From assembly GCF_004834005.1 (NCBI RefSeq), contig NZ_STFF01000016.1, forward strand, positions 1 through 64,000: a stretch of 64,000 nucleotides of DNA. Direction: 5' to 3'. The notes beneath the pieces were generated by a model, which was given only the letters and a program-made list of their open reading frames with translations, did not search any database and was not told where the DNA came from. Position numbers and translations under genes: made by a program. Below, one piece after another: positions 55,278-63,844 of this stretch (the first letter of the stretch is position 1; each line of letters begins with the position of its first letter). Source of the DNA: Niastella caeni (lineage in GTDB: Bacteria > Bacteroidota > Bacteroidia > Chitinophagales > Chitinophagaceae).

Positions 55278-56378
55278 TTAATAATACAAAGCATACATCT
55301 TCAACTTTCCTTTGGAATTTAGTGCGACCGCCGGCGCCGGAACCTTCACCATATTAGCTACCGACAATAGGGTGCGTAACCATTTCTTATTGGTTTTAAT
55401 GCGGGTGAGATCAATATCGGGCGACAGTAAAAAATGGCGCTCCCGGGGAATATCGTACCGGTAAAACGTATTGCCCTGTTTATCGGTCCATCTGTTTTCA
55501 AACCCGCCCAGCATACCGTTGCTGTTATAACCTACGGCCATATTCAACCAGGCCGGCCATTTTGAATTGGGAAAAAAGGCATGCACATTGGCGCTCAGCC
55601 AATAGGTTTGCGAATTGTAATCTTTCAGCAGGCGTTCGGGCAAACTTTTGCCAAAAAGCTGGTTACGGCGGGCTACCAATTCCGGCGAATTGTAGTCATA
55701 CGGCCAGTAGCTGAGTTTAATTTGAAGTCGTTGTTCTTTCCAGGTTAATTGCTGGGCCACAAACGAGGCGGCGCCAAGAGCATTGGCCGCCATATCGCCC
55801 CAGCTAAAGCCCCATTCACTGCTAAAGCCATCCTGAATTTCAATAATGCTTTGATAGGCCAATCCGCTAATGCCACCCAGCCAGGCGCTTTTCCGGTCGC
55901 TCAGGCCCGCCCATTGCCATAAACCGGCTGAGATGCGGCTAACCTGGTAAGTAGTCCAGGTGTGGCCGGCTTTATCCATCTGGTTCCATTCGCCATTATC
56001 ATTAAAAAAATGGAAATCGCTTTTAGGATAATCTGCATACCAGGCTTTGTTTAAAGCGATGTAGGAGGCCGTCCACAGGGCAACATGCCCGCCGGCTACG
56101 AGCCAAAGGCGTTTATTAAGGAACTGGTTATGGGTTACCGGTTGCCGGGTGCCTTGGCTCAAATTTATGACTGCTTGATCGTTGGCAGGCATGCTGACAT
56201 TAAGGTCCTGGTAACCGGGAACTGGCAGCCGGGAACTGATTTCACGTTTGTCGATTGCCGATTGCCGACTGCCGATTGCCGGCTGAGCATTCATATTAAT
56301 ACAAATAAAAATAAGCCCCAGGAAAATGATCGTTATTTTAAAAGAAGGGAGGTATATTTTTTGAATGAGATCTGTCAC
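55278..56378 (-). CDS. DUF2279 family protein with a repeat array in its coding sequence
   Basis: 366 residues from a GTG at 56378. Signal sequence to INMNAQ (about 32). The DUF2279 core starts near residue 90: GGHVALWTASYIALNKAWYA, DKAGHTWTTYQVSRISAGLW and QDGFSSEWGFSWGDMAANAL, predicted as an outer-membrane or periplasmic protein. Residues 33-82 are low-conservation text (GSRQSAIDKREISSRLPVPG) encoded entirely by an inverted word array like those found between genes, so it appears to be an insertion tolerated between the signal peptide and the mature domain. Function of DUF2279 unknown. Confidence 0.85.
   Translation of the reverse strand: MTDLIQKIYLPSFKITIIFLGLIFICINMNAQPAIGSRQSAIDKREISSRLPVPGYQDLNVSMPANDQAVINLSQGTRQPVTHNQFLNKRLWLVAGGHVALWTASYIALNKAWYADYPKSDFHFFNDNGEWNQMDKAGHTWTTYQVSRISAGLWQWAGLSDRKSAWLGGISGLAYQSIIEIQDGFSSEWGFSWGDMAANALGAASFVAQQLTWKEQRLQIKLSYWPYDYNSPELVARRNQLFGKSLPERLLKDYNSQTYWLSANVHAFFPNSKWPAWLNMAVGYNSNGMLGGFENRWTDKQGNTFYRYDIPRERHFLLSPDIDLTRIKTNKKWLRTLLSVANMVKVPAPAVALNSKGKLKMYALYY
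56132..56283. repeat. Inverted word array inside the DUF2279 coding sequence
   Basis: GGTTACCGGTTGCCGGGTGC (56133-56152) is answered by CTGGTAACCGGGAACTGGCA (56208-56227) and GCCGGGAAC; GATTGCCGATTGCCGACTGC follows at 56253-56272. The same words occur in the intergenic arrays at 36163-36296 and 47443-47552. Confidence 0.85.
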
Positions 56379-56400
56379 TATATCTATTTATGTTTGACCG

Positions 56401-56428
56401 CAAAAGTACGGTTCCGCCAATAAACCAA
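56401..56428 (-). promoter_or_regulatory. Promoter of the DUF2279 gene
   Basis: On the minus strand TACTTTTG (56401-56408) matches TAnnTTTG, with TTG at 56426-56428 (17-bp spacing), about 22 bp before the GTG start. Confidence 0.5.
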
Positions 56429-56488
56429 TTGTCAAATCATAAAATTATATAACTTCAAACCTTCAATACAAACATCAAATTGAGCACT

Positions 56489-58222
56489 ATGGATGGAGCA
56501 ATTATGCAGCGCGTACAAGTTTGGAAAGACGGAAAATACGACGATGCCGCCAAACAGGAAATTGCCAGGCTTGAACGGGAAAACCCGGTGGAACTGGCCG
56601 ATGCTTTTTATCGCAACCTGGAATTTGGTACAGGTGGTTTACGCGGGATTATGGGCATAGGGACCAACCGCATTAACAAGTATACGGTGGGCATGGCCAC
56701 CCAGGGCTTCGCCAATTACCTCATTCAAACATATCCTGGCGGCATTATTCGTGTTGCCATTGCGCACGATAGCCGCAACAACAGCCGCCAGTTTGCCGAG
56801 ATCACCGCCAATGTAATGGCAGCGAACGGCATTAAAGTATTTTTATTTGAAGCTTTACGTCCAACCCCTGAGTTGAGCTTTGCCATCAGGCACCTGGGCT
56901 GCCAGGGTGGGGTGGTATGTACCGCTTCGCACAATCCTAAAGAATATAACGGCTATAAAGCCTATTGGAACGATGGCGGGCAATTGGTACCGCCGCACGA
57001 CAAAAACGTAATAAAAGAAGTAGAGAAAATTGATTCGGTTGATGAAGTGAAATGGAGTGGAGGTGAAGCCAATATTACAATTGTTGGGAAAGAAGTAGAT
57101 GCCGCGTATATCGACATGGTTAAAAGCCTGAGCGTTTATCCTGAAGTGATCACCCGCCAACGCGATCTTAAAATTGTATATACACCCATACATGGTACCG
57201 GCATTACGATGGTGCCTGAGGTATTGCAACGATTTGGGTTTGCCAATGTGCACGTTGTGGAGGAGCAGTCGAAACCCGATGGCAATTTCCCCACCGTTGT
57301 ATACCCGAACCCCGAAGAAAGCGAAGCTATGAGCATCGGTTTGAAAAAAGCCAAAGAGCTGGATGCCGATATTTTATTGGGAACCGATCCCGATGCCGAC
57401 CGCGTGGGTATTGCCATTAAAGACAAACAGGGCAACTGGATGTTGATGAATGGGAATCAAACGGCCGTTCTGGCATTCAATTATATCATTGAAGCGCGTA
57501 AAGCCAAAGGCATTGCCCAAAAGAATGATTTTGTGGTAAAGACCATTGTTACAACGGACATGATCGACCGCATTGCAGCCGATAACAATGTAAAATGTTA
57601 TAATGTATTGACCGGTTTTAAATGGATCGCTGAACTGATCAAAGAAAAAGAAGCCAGCGAAAATTACATCGTAGGCGGTGAAGAAAGCTATGGTTTGATG
57701 ATCGGTAACAAGCTGCGCGATAAAGACGCCGTTTCGGCGGTGGCGCTGCTGTGCGAAATGGCTGCCTATGAAAAAGACAAAGGCAGAAGCCTGTATGAAA
57801 AACTGATCGACCTGTATGTGCAATACGGTTATTATAAAGAGCATTTGATCTCCATCACTAAAAAAGGCATGAACGGACAACGGGAAATCGCCGACATGAT
57901 GGATGGCTATCGCAACAATCCGCCTGTAACCATTAACGGTTCACCGGTAGTGCACCTGCTCGATTATGAATTGCGCAAAGGCAAGAACCTGCAAACCGGC
58001 TCAGAATGGGATATCACGTTGCCTATATCCAATGTATTGCAATTTATACTGGCCGATGGCAGTAAGATCTCTGCCCGCCCCAGTGGTACAGAGCCTAAGA
58101 TCAAATTCTATTTCAGTGTAAATACCACCATAAAGAGCGCCGCAGAGTTTGATTCAATTCAGGTACATGGGGAGCTGGATAAGCGGATCCAGGGGATTAT
58201 TAGTGATATGGGGTTGAAGTAG
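56489..58222 (+). CDS. Phospho-sugar mutase (phosphoglucomutase/phosphomannomutase family)
   Basis: 577 residues from the ATG at 56489 (a TTG three codons earlier is possible). The four family motifs are intact: active-site Ser in CTASHNPKEYNGYKAYW (about 147), metal-binding DPDADRVGIA (about 300), sugar-binding GGEESYGLM (about 396) and phosphate-binding RPSGTEPKIKFYF (about 530). It interconverts hexose 1- and 6-phosphates in the cytosol for glycogen or cell-wall precursors. Length fits the larger PGM/PMM group of Bacteroidota. Divergent from the DUF2279 gene. Confidence 0.95.
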   Translation: MDGAIMQRVQVWKDGKYDDAAKQEIARLERENPVELADAFYRNLEFGTGGLRGIMGIGTNRINKYTVGMATQGFANYLIQTYPGGIIRVAIAHDSRNNSRQFAEITANVMAANGIKVFLFEALRPTPELSFAIRHLGCQGGVVCTASHNPKEYNGYKAYWNDGGQLVPPHDKNVIKEVEKIDSVDEVKWSGGEANITIVGKEVDAAYIDMVKSLSVYPEVITRQRDLKIVYTPIHGTGITMVPEVLQRFGFANVHVVEEQSKPDGNFPTVVYPNPEESEAMSIGLKKAKELDADILLGTDPDADRVGIAIKDKQGNWMLMNGNQTAVLAFNYIIEARKAKGIAQKNDFVVKTIVTTDMIDRIAADNNVKCYNVLTGFKWIAELIKEKEASENYIVGGEESYGLMIGNKLRDKDAVSAVALLCEMAAYEKDKGRSLYEKLIDLYVQYGYYKEHLISITKKGMNGQREIADMMDGYRNNPPVTINGSPVVHLLDYELRKGKNLQTGSEWDITLPISNVLQFILADGSKISARPSGTEPKIKFYFSVNTTIKSAAEFDSIQVHGELDKRIQGIISDMGLK

Positions 58223-58242
58223 GAAGTAAGAAATACAAATAA

Positions 58243-58285
58243 AAAAAGGAACAAAGTTGATTTTATATCTGCTTTGTTCCTTTTT
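58243..58285. terminator. Bidirectional intrinsic terminator
   Basis: AAAAAGGAACAAAG (58243-58256) pairs with CTTTGTTCCTTTTT (58272-58285), between convergent mutase and OmpH genes. Confidence 0.92.
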
Positions 58286-58303
58286 CTTTCTATAGTAGTT
58301 TTC

Positions 58304-58867
58304 TTAATTACCAGCTTTGGGCGCTGTAGCTGCAGCTTCCTTCGCAGGAGGTGCAATGTTCAGTTTCTTGAACACGAGTAATAAAATATCGTCGGCATTA
58401 GGAAACGCGATCAATTGCTCTTTGGGCAGAATATAGGCATACCCGTTTTCTTTTGCTACTGCCTGTGATGTTTGAACCGCTTTTTGCTGAATAGGAGCCA
58501 GCAGGTCCTGTTCGTGTTTGTTCATCAATTGCTGAGCTTCCTGGTTAACAAAGTTGGTCCATTTAACATACAGCTCATTCAATTCCTTCCTTTTGATCTC
58601 CTTCAGGGCTGGCGTCCATTTTAAAGTGTCAGCACTTCTGGCAATGCTATCCTTGCGGATAAATTCCAGTTGATAGTCGGTTCCCTGCTGGATCAAGGCT
58701 TTTTGGTATTCCTGCATTTCAGCGGCGGCTTTCTTGTATTCCGGCATTGCGCTGATGAGTTCCTGCAGGCTTATATATCCAATTTTGTTTTGTGCGTTTT
58801 GTGCGTTTGTTTTGCTGGCCATAACCAGTAGACCAAGAGTGATCGCTGCTACAAAGTACCTTTTCAT
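58304..58867 (-). CDS. OmpH/Skp family periplasmic chaperone
   Basis: 187 residues from MKRYFVAAITLGLLVMASKT (signal peptide to NAQ); an in-frame start ten codons upstream is less likely. Mature part: KIGYISLQELISAMPEYKKA, a long charged helical region (about 45-140) and a closing YAYILPKEQLIAFPNADDIL, the OmpH pattern. Skp-like proteins escort outer-membrane proteins across the periplasm. A TATTTTTG box on the minus strand at 58895-58902 is a likely promoter. Confidence 0.92.
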   Translation of the reverse strand: MKRYFVAAITLGLLVMASKTNAQNAQNKIGYISLQELISAMPEYKKAAAEMQEYQKALIQQGTDYQLEFIRKDSIARSADTLKWTPALKEIKRKELNELYVKWTNFVNQEAQQLMNKHEQDLLAPIQQKAVQTSQAVAKENGYAYILPKEQLIAFPNADDILLLVFKKLNIAPPAKEAAATAPKAGN

Positions 58868-58894
58868 AATGGTGGGTTTAGAGTTATAGAGTCG

Positions 58895-58902
58895 CAAAAA
58901 TA
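58895..58902 (-). promoter_or_regulatory. -7 box TATTTTTG for the OmpH gene
   Basis: Exact TAnnTTTG match on the minus strand, 27 bp before the start codon. No clear -33 TTTG. Confidence 0.5.
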
Positions 58903-58953
58903 GCGGAATTCGTTGCTTCCGGAGAAAAATCCCAGGGGTTTATTTAGTCACTT

Positions 58954-60147
58954 TTACCCCAGTACTTTTTCGCTGATTTTGCCTGTCTTTTTGTCCTTCA
59001 GGATCACTTTTTTGGCGCCGTAATGCGTCACTTCCTCCTTTACCAGGTAATGGTCGGCATCGTATTCGGTAAGATGGCTGTCTTTGGTAACCCCTGTTCT
59101 GCCGCGCCAGATGTCGAGCTGAACCGGTTCCCACAGCTTGCTTTTAGCTGAGCGATAAGCCGCGTCGAGGATACAGTTCACCACGTAACCGTCGTAAAAG
59201 GTTTCTTTAGGCTCTTTGTCTGCCTCCAGGGCGTTGAACATATCCATGAACATATGATTATAGCCCAGTTCATTCAGTTCATCGCCTACCGGGAACAGCC
59301 AGCCGGTATTGCTCTCGGCTTTTTCGGCCACGTAATCTGCCCCTTTGCCGGAGGTGAACATGTCGAAACCGGTGCGCAAAAAGCTGTTGATCCAGATGGT
59401 GCCTTCAGAGCCCATCACCTCATCGCGCAGGTCGAGACCGCCGCGGAAAGTCCAGCTCACTTCAAATTGCCCGATGGCGCCGTTCTCGTATTTCACCAAA
59501 CCGATAGCATGATCTTCGGCATCGATTGGTTTAACCTGGGTATCGGCCCAGCACATCACTTCTACCGGTTTTATATCTTTTCCAATATAGCTGCGGGTTA
59601 TTTCAACACAGTGGCATCCCAGGTCGAGGATACAACCACCGCCGGCCTGCTCAATATCCCAGAACCAGTCGCTATGCGGGCCAGGATGGGTTTCGCGTGA
59701 CTTGGCCCATAAGATCCGGCCGAGCGCTCCGTTTTTAACGCTCTCCAATGCTTTAATGAATTTGGGCGTATATACGAGGTCTTCGAGATAACCATTAAAA
59801 ATACCAGCCTGTTCAACGGCCTGCAACATACGCTTTGCTTCCTCACCGTTGCGGCCAAGCGGTTTGGTGGTCATTACGGCTTTTTTATGCAGGCAGCACA
59901 GCATCACCGCCGCTTCGTGCAGGTTATTGGGCAGCGAAATACAAACAATATCTACGTCAGGATGCGCAATGGCTTCCTCCATATTGGTTGTGAAGTGCGC
60001 CACCTGGTAGTCCTGTGCAAATTTGCGGGCGCTTTCTTCGCGGCGCGAATAGATACTTACAATTTTATCACGACTTCTATATCCCTGAAGCGAATCGGCA
60101 TAAAACCGGCCAATAAAGCCTGAGCCTAGCATTGCGATACGTGCCAT
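58954..60147 (-). CDS. Gfo/Idh/MocA family oxidoreductase
   Basis: 397 residues. Rossmann start MARIAMLGSGFIGRFYADSL, NAD-binding PDVDIVCISLPNNLHEAAV, then the catalytic-type motif KPLGRNGEEAKRML and GGGCILDLGCHCVEI with the conserved Asp/His pair. The family oxidises or reduces sugars and cyclitols with NAD(P). It follows the MFS symporter gene on the same strand with a 98-bp gap that holds AT-rich words, suggesting import and oxidation of one substrate, possibly an inositol or sugar acid. Confidence 0.93.
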   Translation of the reverse strand: MARIAMLGSGFIGRFYADSLQGYRSRDKIVSIYSRREESARKFAQDYQVAHFTTNMEEAIAHPDVDIVCISLPNNLHEAAVMLCCLHKKAVMTTKPLGRNGEEAKRMLQAVEQAGIFNGYLEDLVYTPKFIKALESVKNGALGRILWAKSRETHPGPHSDWFWDIEQAGGGCILDLGCHCVEITRSYIGKDIKPVEVMCWADTQVKPIDAEDHAIGLVKYENGAIGQFEVSWTFRGGLDLRDEVMGSEGTIWINSFLRTGFDMFTSGKGADYVAEKAESNTGWLFPVGDELNELGYNHMFMDMFNALEADKEPKETFYDGYVVNCILDAAYRSAKSKLWEPVQLDIWRGRTGVTKDSHLTEYDADHYLVKEEVTHYGAKKVILKDKKTGKISEKVLG

Positions 60148-60183
60148 ATTTGTAGTTTATGGTTTGTTGTTTATTGTTTGTGG
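60147..60183. repeat. GTTTATGGTTTGTTGTTTAT words
   Basis: Complement of the AACCATAAACAACA repeats at 33340-33418. The block directly precedes the start codon of the dehydrogenase gene. Confidence 0.65.
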
Positions 60184-60245
60184 TTATTTTATTCGAAATT
60201 CACGAGCATATTTCAGGCTCGCAAAAATCAACATTCACTTTTACA

Positions 60246-61487
60246 TCAAGACTTTATGCCTTGTTGCCTCGATATCTTCTCTTTAAACGTTACAATGAAA
60301 AACAGTAAAACGGCAGCGGCAAACCCTGCGGGCAACCACCAGAAGTTTTGCCATTGCTGCAAAGACAGTGCTTTGTCTGAACCCAAAAATTTATTGTATA
60401 CCACACCGGCTGTTTGCGCGCCTACCAGCATACCTACGCCATACGTAACAAATACAATGAGGCCCTGTGCCTGTGCCCTGATGAGGGCGTTTGCTTTTTT
60501 ATCAACGTATATCTGTCCGGTTACAAAGAAGAAGTCATAGCAAATACCATGCAGGGCAATACCGGTAAGAACCATCCAGCTTACCTGGTCGGGTGCGCCC
60601 AATGCAAACAGCGCATACCTGAGTACCCAGGCAAACATACCCGCCGCCAGCATCCATTTAACGCCCAACCGTAAGAAGAAGAAGGGCATCAGCACCATGA
60701 ACAGGGTTTCAGAAACCTGTCCAACGGTTTGAGTAGCCGCAATGTTTTTAAATTGCAAGCCTTCTAAAAATATCTGGGTAAAATTATAATACGCAGCCAG
60801 CGGAATACAGATCAGGAAAGAACTGATCAGGAAAATAAAGAACGAAGGACTGGCCAGTTGTTTAAAAGCATCGATGCCGATTATACTGCTGGCCGATACT
60901 TTTCTGCCTGCAGCAGGTGGCGGTGTATTGGGCAGAAAGAAACTGTAAATACCTAGCAGCAGGCTGGCAGTAGCTGTCATATACAATGGCATGGAAGTTT
61001 CTTCCGGTTTTATAGTATCCGTTACAAAACGGCTTAAAACAAAACTGATGATCAGGCCGGCTACGATCCAGCCAATGGTACCAAAAACCCGGATGAACGG
61101 AAATTGTTTTTCCTGGTCGGTCATTTTGTGAAAGCAGATGGTATTGGCCAGGCTCATGGTTGGCATGTAGCACAGGTTATACGCCAGCAATAACAATATA
61201 AATACAACGGGGTTGCCAGTTGCAGAAGGTGTGAGGAACATAAAAATGGCGCCTAAAATATGTAATGTGCCCAGTACTTTTTGCGTAGCAAAAAAACGGT
61301 CTGCAATTAAGCCAACAAAGAAGGGAGCAATGATAGCCGCAACCGGGTTCACTGTATACGGCCAGTGGGTTAAATTGGCCATATCGTGATTACTCATATA
61401 CACACCGATAGAAGTATACCACGAACCCCAGATAAAAAACTCCAGGAACATCATTATAGAAAATTGGACATACAACGAAGCTTTCAT
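60246..61487 (-). CDS. MFS transporter, nucleoside:proton symporter type
   Basis: 413 residues with about 12 membrane helices. N-terminus MKASLYVQFSIMMFLEFFIW then GSWYTSIGVYM, with DRFFATQKVLG and FIRVFGTIGWIVAGL, resembles the nucleoside H+ symporter (NupG/XapB) branch of the major facilitator superfamily. In Bacteroidota these are often next to Gfo/Idh/MocA dehydrogenases, as here, and may carry sugars or inositols rather than nucleosides. The substrate is open. Confidence 0.9.
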   Translation of the reverse strand: MKASLYVQFSIMMFLEFFIWGSWYTSIGVYMSNHDMANLTHWPYTVNPVAAIIAPFFVGLIADRFFATQKVLGTLHILGAIFMFLTPSATGNPVVFILLLLAYNLCYMPTMSLANTICFHKMTDQEKQFPFIRVFGTIGWIVAGLIISFVLSRFVTDTIKPEETSMPLYMTATASLLLGIYSFFLPNTPPPAAGRKVSASSIIGIDAFKQLASPSFFIFLISSFLICIPLAAYYNFTQIFLEGLQFKNIAATQTVGQVSETLFMVLMPFFFLRLGVKWMLAAGMFAWVLRYALFALGAPDQVSWMVLTGIALHGICYDFFFVTGQIYVDKKANALIRAQAQGLIVFVTYGVGMLVGAQTAGVVYNKFLGSDKALSLQQWQNFWWLPAGFAAAVLLFFIVTFKEKISRQQGIKS

Positions 61488-61670
61488 AATTGCAGGTTAA
61501 TTTATTTCACCGTTTAGTTTTCGGTTTAAAGATATTGTTTCTGCTTATTCAAAACATATTTTAGATTGCTAAATAACTATTGCATGATGCAATTTGAAAA
61601 TTACAACAAAATCATATGTATCGGTTATTAAAAAGAATAAGTGGCAAGGTGAACGTTGTTGTAATATAAA

Positions 61671-61701
61671 TTTTGAATTATTTCCAGTTATTGTACATTT
61701 G
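61671..61701 (+). promoter_or_regulatory. Bacteroidota promoter of the marR-hut operon
   Basis: TTTG at 61672-61675, 18-bp spacer, TACATTTG at 61694-61701. Both boxes fit the consensus and precede the ATG at 61722 by 20 bp. Confidence 0.75.
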
Positions 61702-61715
61702 TATAAGTACTTATA
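61702..61715. promoter_or_regulatory. Perfect 14-bp palindrome at the transcription start (probable MarR operator)
   Basis: TATAAGTACTTATA, self-complementary, begins directly after the -7 box and ends 6 bp before the MarR start codon. The position suits autorepression. Confidence 0.7.
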
Positions 61716-61721
61716 TAATTT

Positions 61722-62213
61722 ATGAGCTTTTATCAATCACTGGGATTTCTTGTATTCGGAAGCCGGTTGCGGCGGCTGAGCGAAGCTTTTCTGGCTGATG
61801 TAAATAAGATCTATGCATCGCACCAGTTATCGTTCGATGCAGCCTGGTTCCCGGTCTTTTATATTCTGAGCCGCCAGGAAACGGTTTCTATTAAAGACAT
61901 TAGTGAAGAGCTGGGTATTTCGCATTCGGCGGTAAGCCAGTTGGTAAGCAGCCTGCAACAAAAAGGGCTTATCAAAACCACAACGGCCAATGATGATGCC
62001 CGCAAAAAAGTGGTGGCCTTCACCACCAAAGGAAAAAAATTGCAACAACAGGTGCAACCGGTATGGGATGCATTGCAACAGGCTATGGAAGCCCTTACGC
62101 AGGAAGGAAAGCACAGTAAAACCATTTTAACGGCCATTGGCGAAATAGAGCAGGGCTTGCAAAACGAATCTGTTTATAACCGGGTGCAAGCCATTTTACA
62201 CCAGGTACAATAA
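61722..62213 (+). CDS. MarR family transcription regulator
   Basis: 163 residues with a winged HTH: LSRQETVSIKDISEELGISH then SAVSQLVSSLQQKGLIKTTT and NDDARKKVVAFTTKGKKL (wing). N- and C-terminal helices form the dimer interface. It starts 20 bp after a promoter with a palindrome and ends 8 bp before hutH, so it most likely represses itself and the histidine-degradation genes. The ligand is not known; urocanate would be a reasonable candidate. Confidence 0.93.
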   Translation: MSFYQSLGFLVFGSRLRRLSEAFLADVNKIYASHQLSFDAAWFPVFYILSRQETVSIKDISEELGISHSAVSQLVSSLQQKGLIKTTTANDDARKKVVAFTTKGKKLQQQVQPVWDALQQAMEALTQEGKHSKTILTAIGEIEQGLQNESVYNRVQAILHQVQ

Positions 62214-62221
62214 GAAATTAT

Positions 62222-63784
62222 ATGCAACAGGATTTTTTTTACGGTATCGATCAATTAACGATTGGCAATGCCCTGGCCATAGCGAAGGGCCGGCAAAAAG
62301 GCGTGTTGAATGATGCGGCTATTGCCAACATTCAAAAAAGCCAGCAGCATGTGCAGCAAATTGTGGAGAACAATATAACCGTGTATGGCGTGAATACCGG
62401 TTTTGGCGTACTGGCCACCACGCCGGTATCGGAATCGGATACCCGCATTTTGCAACATAAGATCCTGCAAAGCCATAGTGTAGGTGTAGGTGAACCCATT
62501 CCGGTTGAAATTGCCAAACTCATGCTCATCACTAAAGTGCATGCATTGGCCCGGGGCTATTCAGGCGCGCAATTGACCACCCTGCAACGGATCATGTGGC
62601 ATATTGAACAGGATATAATTCCGGTTGTGCCCGAAAAGGGTAGCGTTGGCGCTTCGGGCGACCTGGCTCCATTAGCGCATTTGTTTTTGCCATTGATAGG
62701 TTTGGGTGAAGTATTTTATAAAGGAAGAAGATACAGGGCTCAGGAAGTATTGCAGCAGTTTGAACTGCCACCCATTCAACTGGGACCAAAAGAAGGCCTG
62801 GCGCTTATCAACGGTACGCAATTCATCTTGTCGTTTGCAGTAAAAGCGGTGCAACGCATGCACTATTGCCTGGAAGCCGCAGACATCATTGGCGCCATGA
62901 GCCTGGAAGCATTGACCGGCACCAAAGCGCCCTTTGATGAACGATTACACCGGTTACGCCCATTCGCAGGCAATGAACTGGTGGCGCAACGACTACGCTT
63001 ATTATTGCACCAGAGCGATATTATGCAAAGCCATGTTGATTGCGGCCGGGTGCAGGACCCTTATAGTTTGCGCTGTATGCCGCAGGTACATGGCGCCAGT
63101 CGCAATGCCTGGCTGCACCTGAAGCAGCTTACCGAAACAGAACTGAATTCAGTAACCGATAATCCTATTATCCTAAGCGCTGATGATACCATCAGCGGCG
63201 GCAATTTTCACGGACAACCGTTGGCATTGCCGCTCGACTATGCCTGTATAGCGGCTGCGGAAGCGGGCAATATCTCTGACCGCAGAACGTATTTGTTGTT
63301 GGAAGGAAAATGGGGATTGCCTGTATTACTAATGAGAAATGTGGGGTTGAACAGTGGCTTTATGATCCCGCAGTATACTACTGCAGCATTGGTCACAGAA
63401 AACAAGACCTTGTGTTTTCCTGCAAGCGCAGATAGTATTCCCACTTCATTGGGGCAGGAAGATCATGTAAGCATGGGCAGCATCAGTGGTCGAAAATTGA
63501 ACCAGGTGCTGGATAACCTGGAATACATTTTAGCTATTGAATTGTTGAGTGCCTGCCAGGCCATTGAGTTCAGGCGGCCATTAAAAAGCAGTGAGATCCT
63601 GGAGTCGGCACATGATTATGTGCGCCAGTTTGTAAGTTTTGCCGAAGAGGATAGAATTTTTGCAGATGATATAGACAAAATAAAGCGCATCATCAGTGAT
63701 TTTTCGTTTGTGGGGCATTGTAATGAACTGGCCAGCTTGAAAAAGATCAATTTAAATAAGGGGTACGAGACGTTTGAAGTGTGA
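62222..63784 (+). CDS. hutH: Histidine ammonia-lyase
   Basis: 520 residues. The MIO-forming Ala-Ser-Gly is in GSVGASGDLAPLAHL (about 141-155). Further conserved parts are YGVNTGFGVLATTPV, LLMHQ-like stretch before SHVDCGRVQDPYSLRCMPQV, NSVTDNPI and SADSIPTSLGQEDHVSMGS. It converts histidine to urocanate and ammonia in the cytosol, the first step of the Hut pathway. The next gene is hutU and the regulator lies 8 bp upstream. The Met at 62222 fits the family start. Confidence 0.96.
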   Translation: MQQDFFYGIDQLTIGNALAIAKGRQKGVLNDAAIANIQKSQQHVQQIVENNITVYGVNTGFGVLATTPVSESDTRILQHKILQSHSVGVGEPIPVEIAKLMLITKVHALARGYSGAQLTTLQRIMWHIEQDIIPVVPEKGSVGASGDLAPLAHLFLPLIGLGEVFYKGRRYRAQEVLQQFELPPIQLGPKEGLALINGTQFILSFAVKAVQRMHYCLEAADIIGAMSLEALTGTKAPFDERLHRLRPFAGNELVAQRLRLLLHQSDIMQSHVDCGRVQDPYSLRCMPQVHGASRNAWLHLKQLTETELNSVTDNPIILSADDTISGGNFHGQPLALPLDYACIAAAEAGNISDRRTYLLLEGKWGLPVLLMRNVGLNSGFMIPQYTTAALVTENKTLCFPASADSIPTSLGQEDHVSMGSISGRKLNQVLDNLEYILAIELLSACQAIEFRRPLKSSEILESAHDYVRQFVSFAEEDRIFADDIDKIKRIISDFSFVGHCNELASLKKINLNKGYETFEV

Positions 63785-63844
63785 TGGGTGAAGTTTTGTA
63801 ACTTTAAAGAATGTCAAAAAGGGTCTCAGATAAAAAAGAACAAT

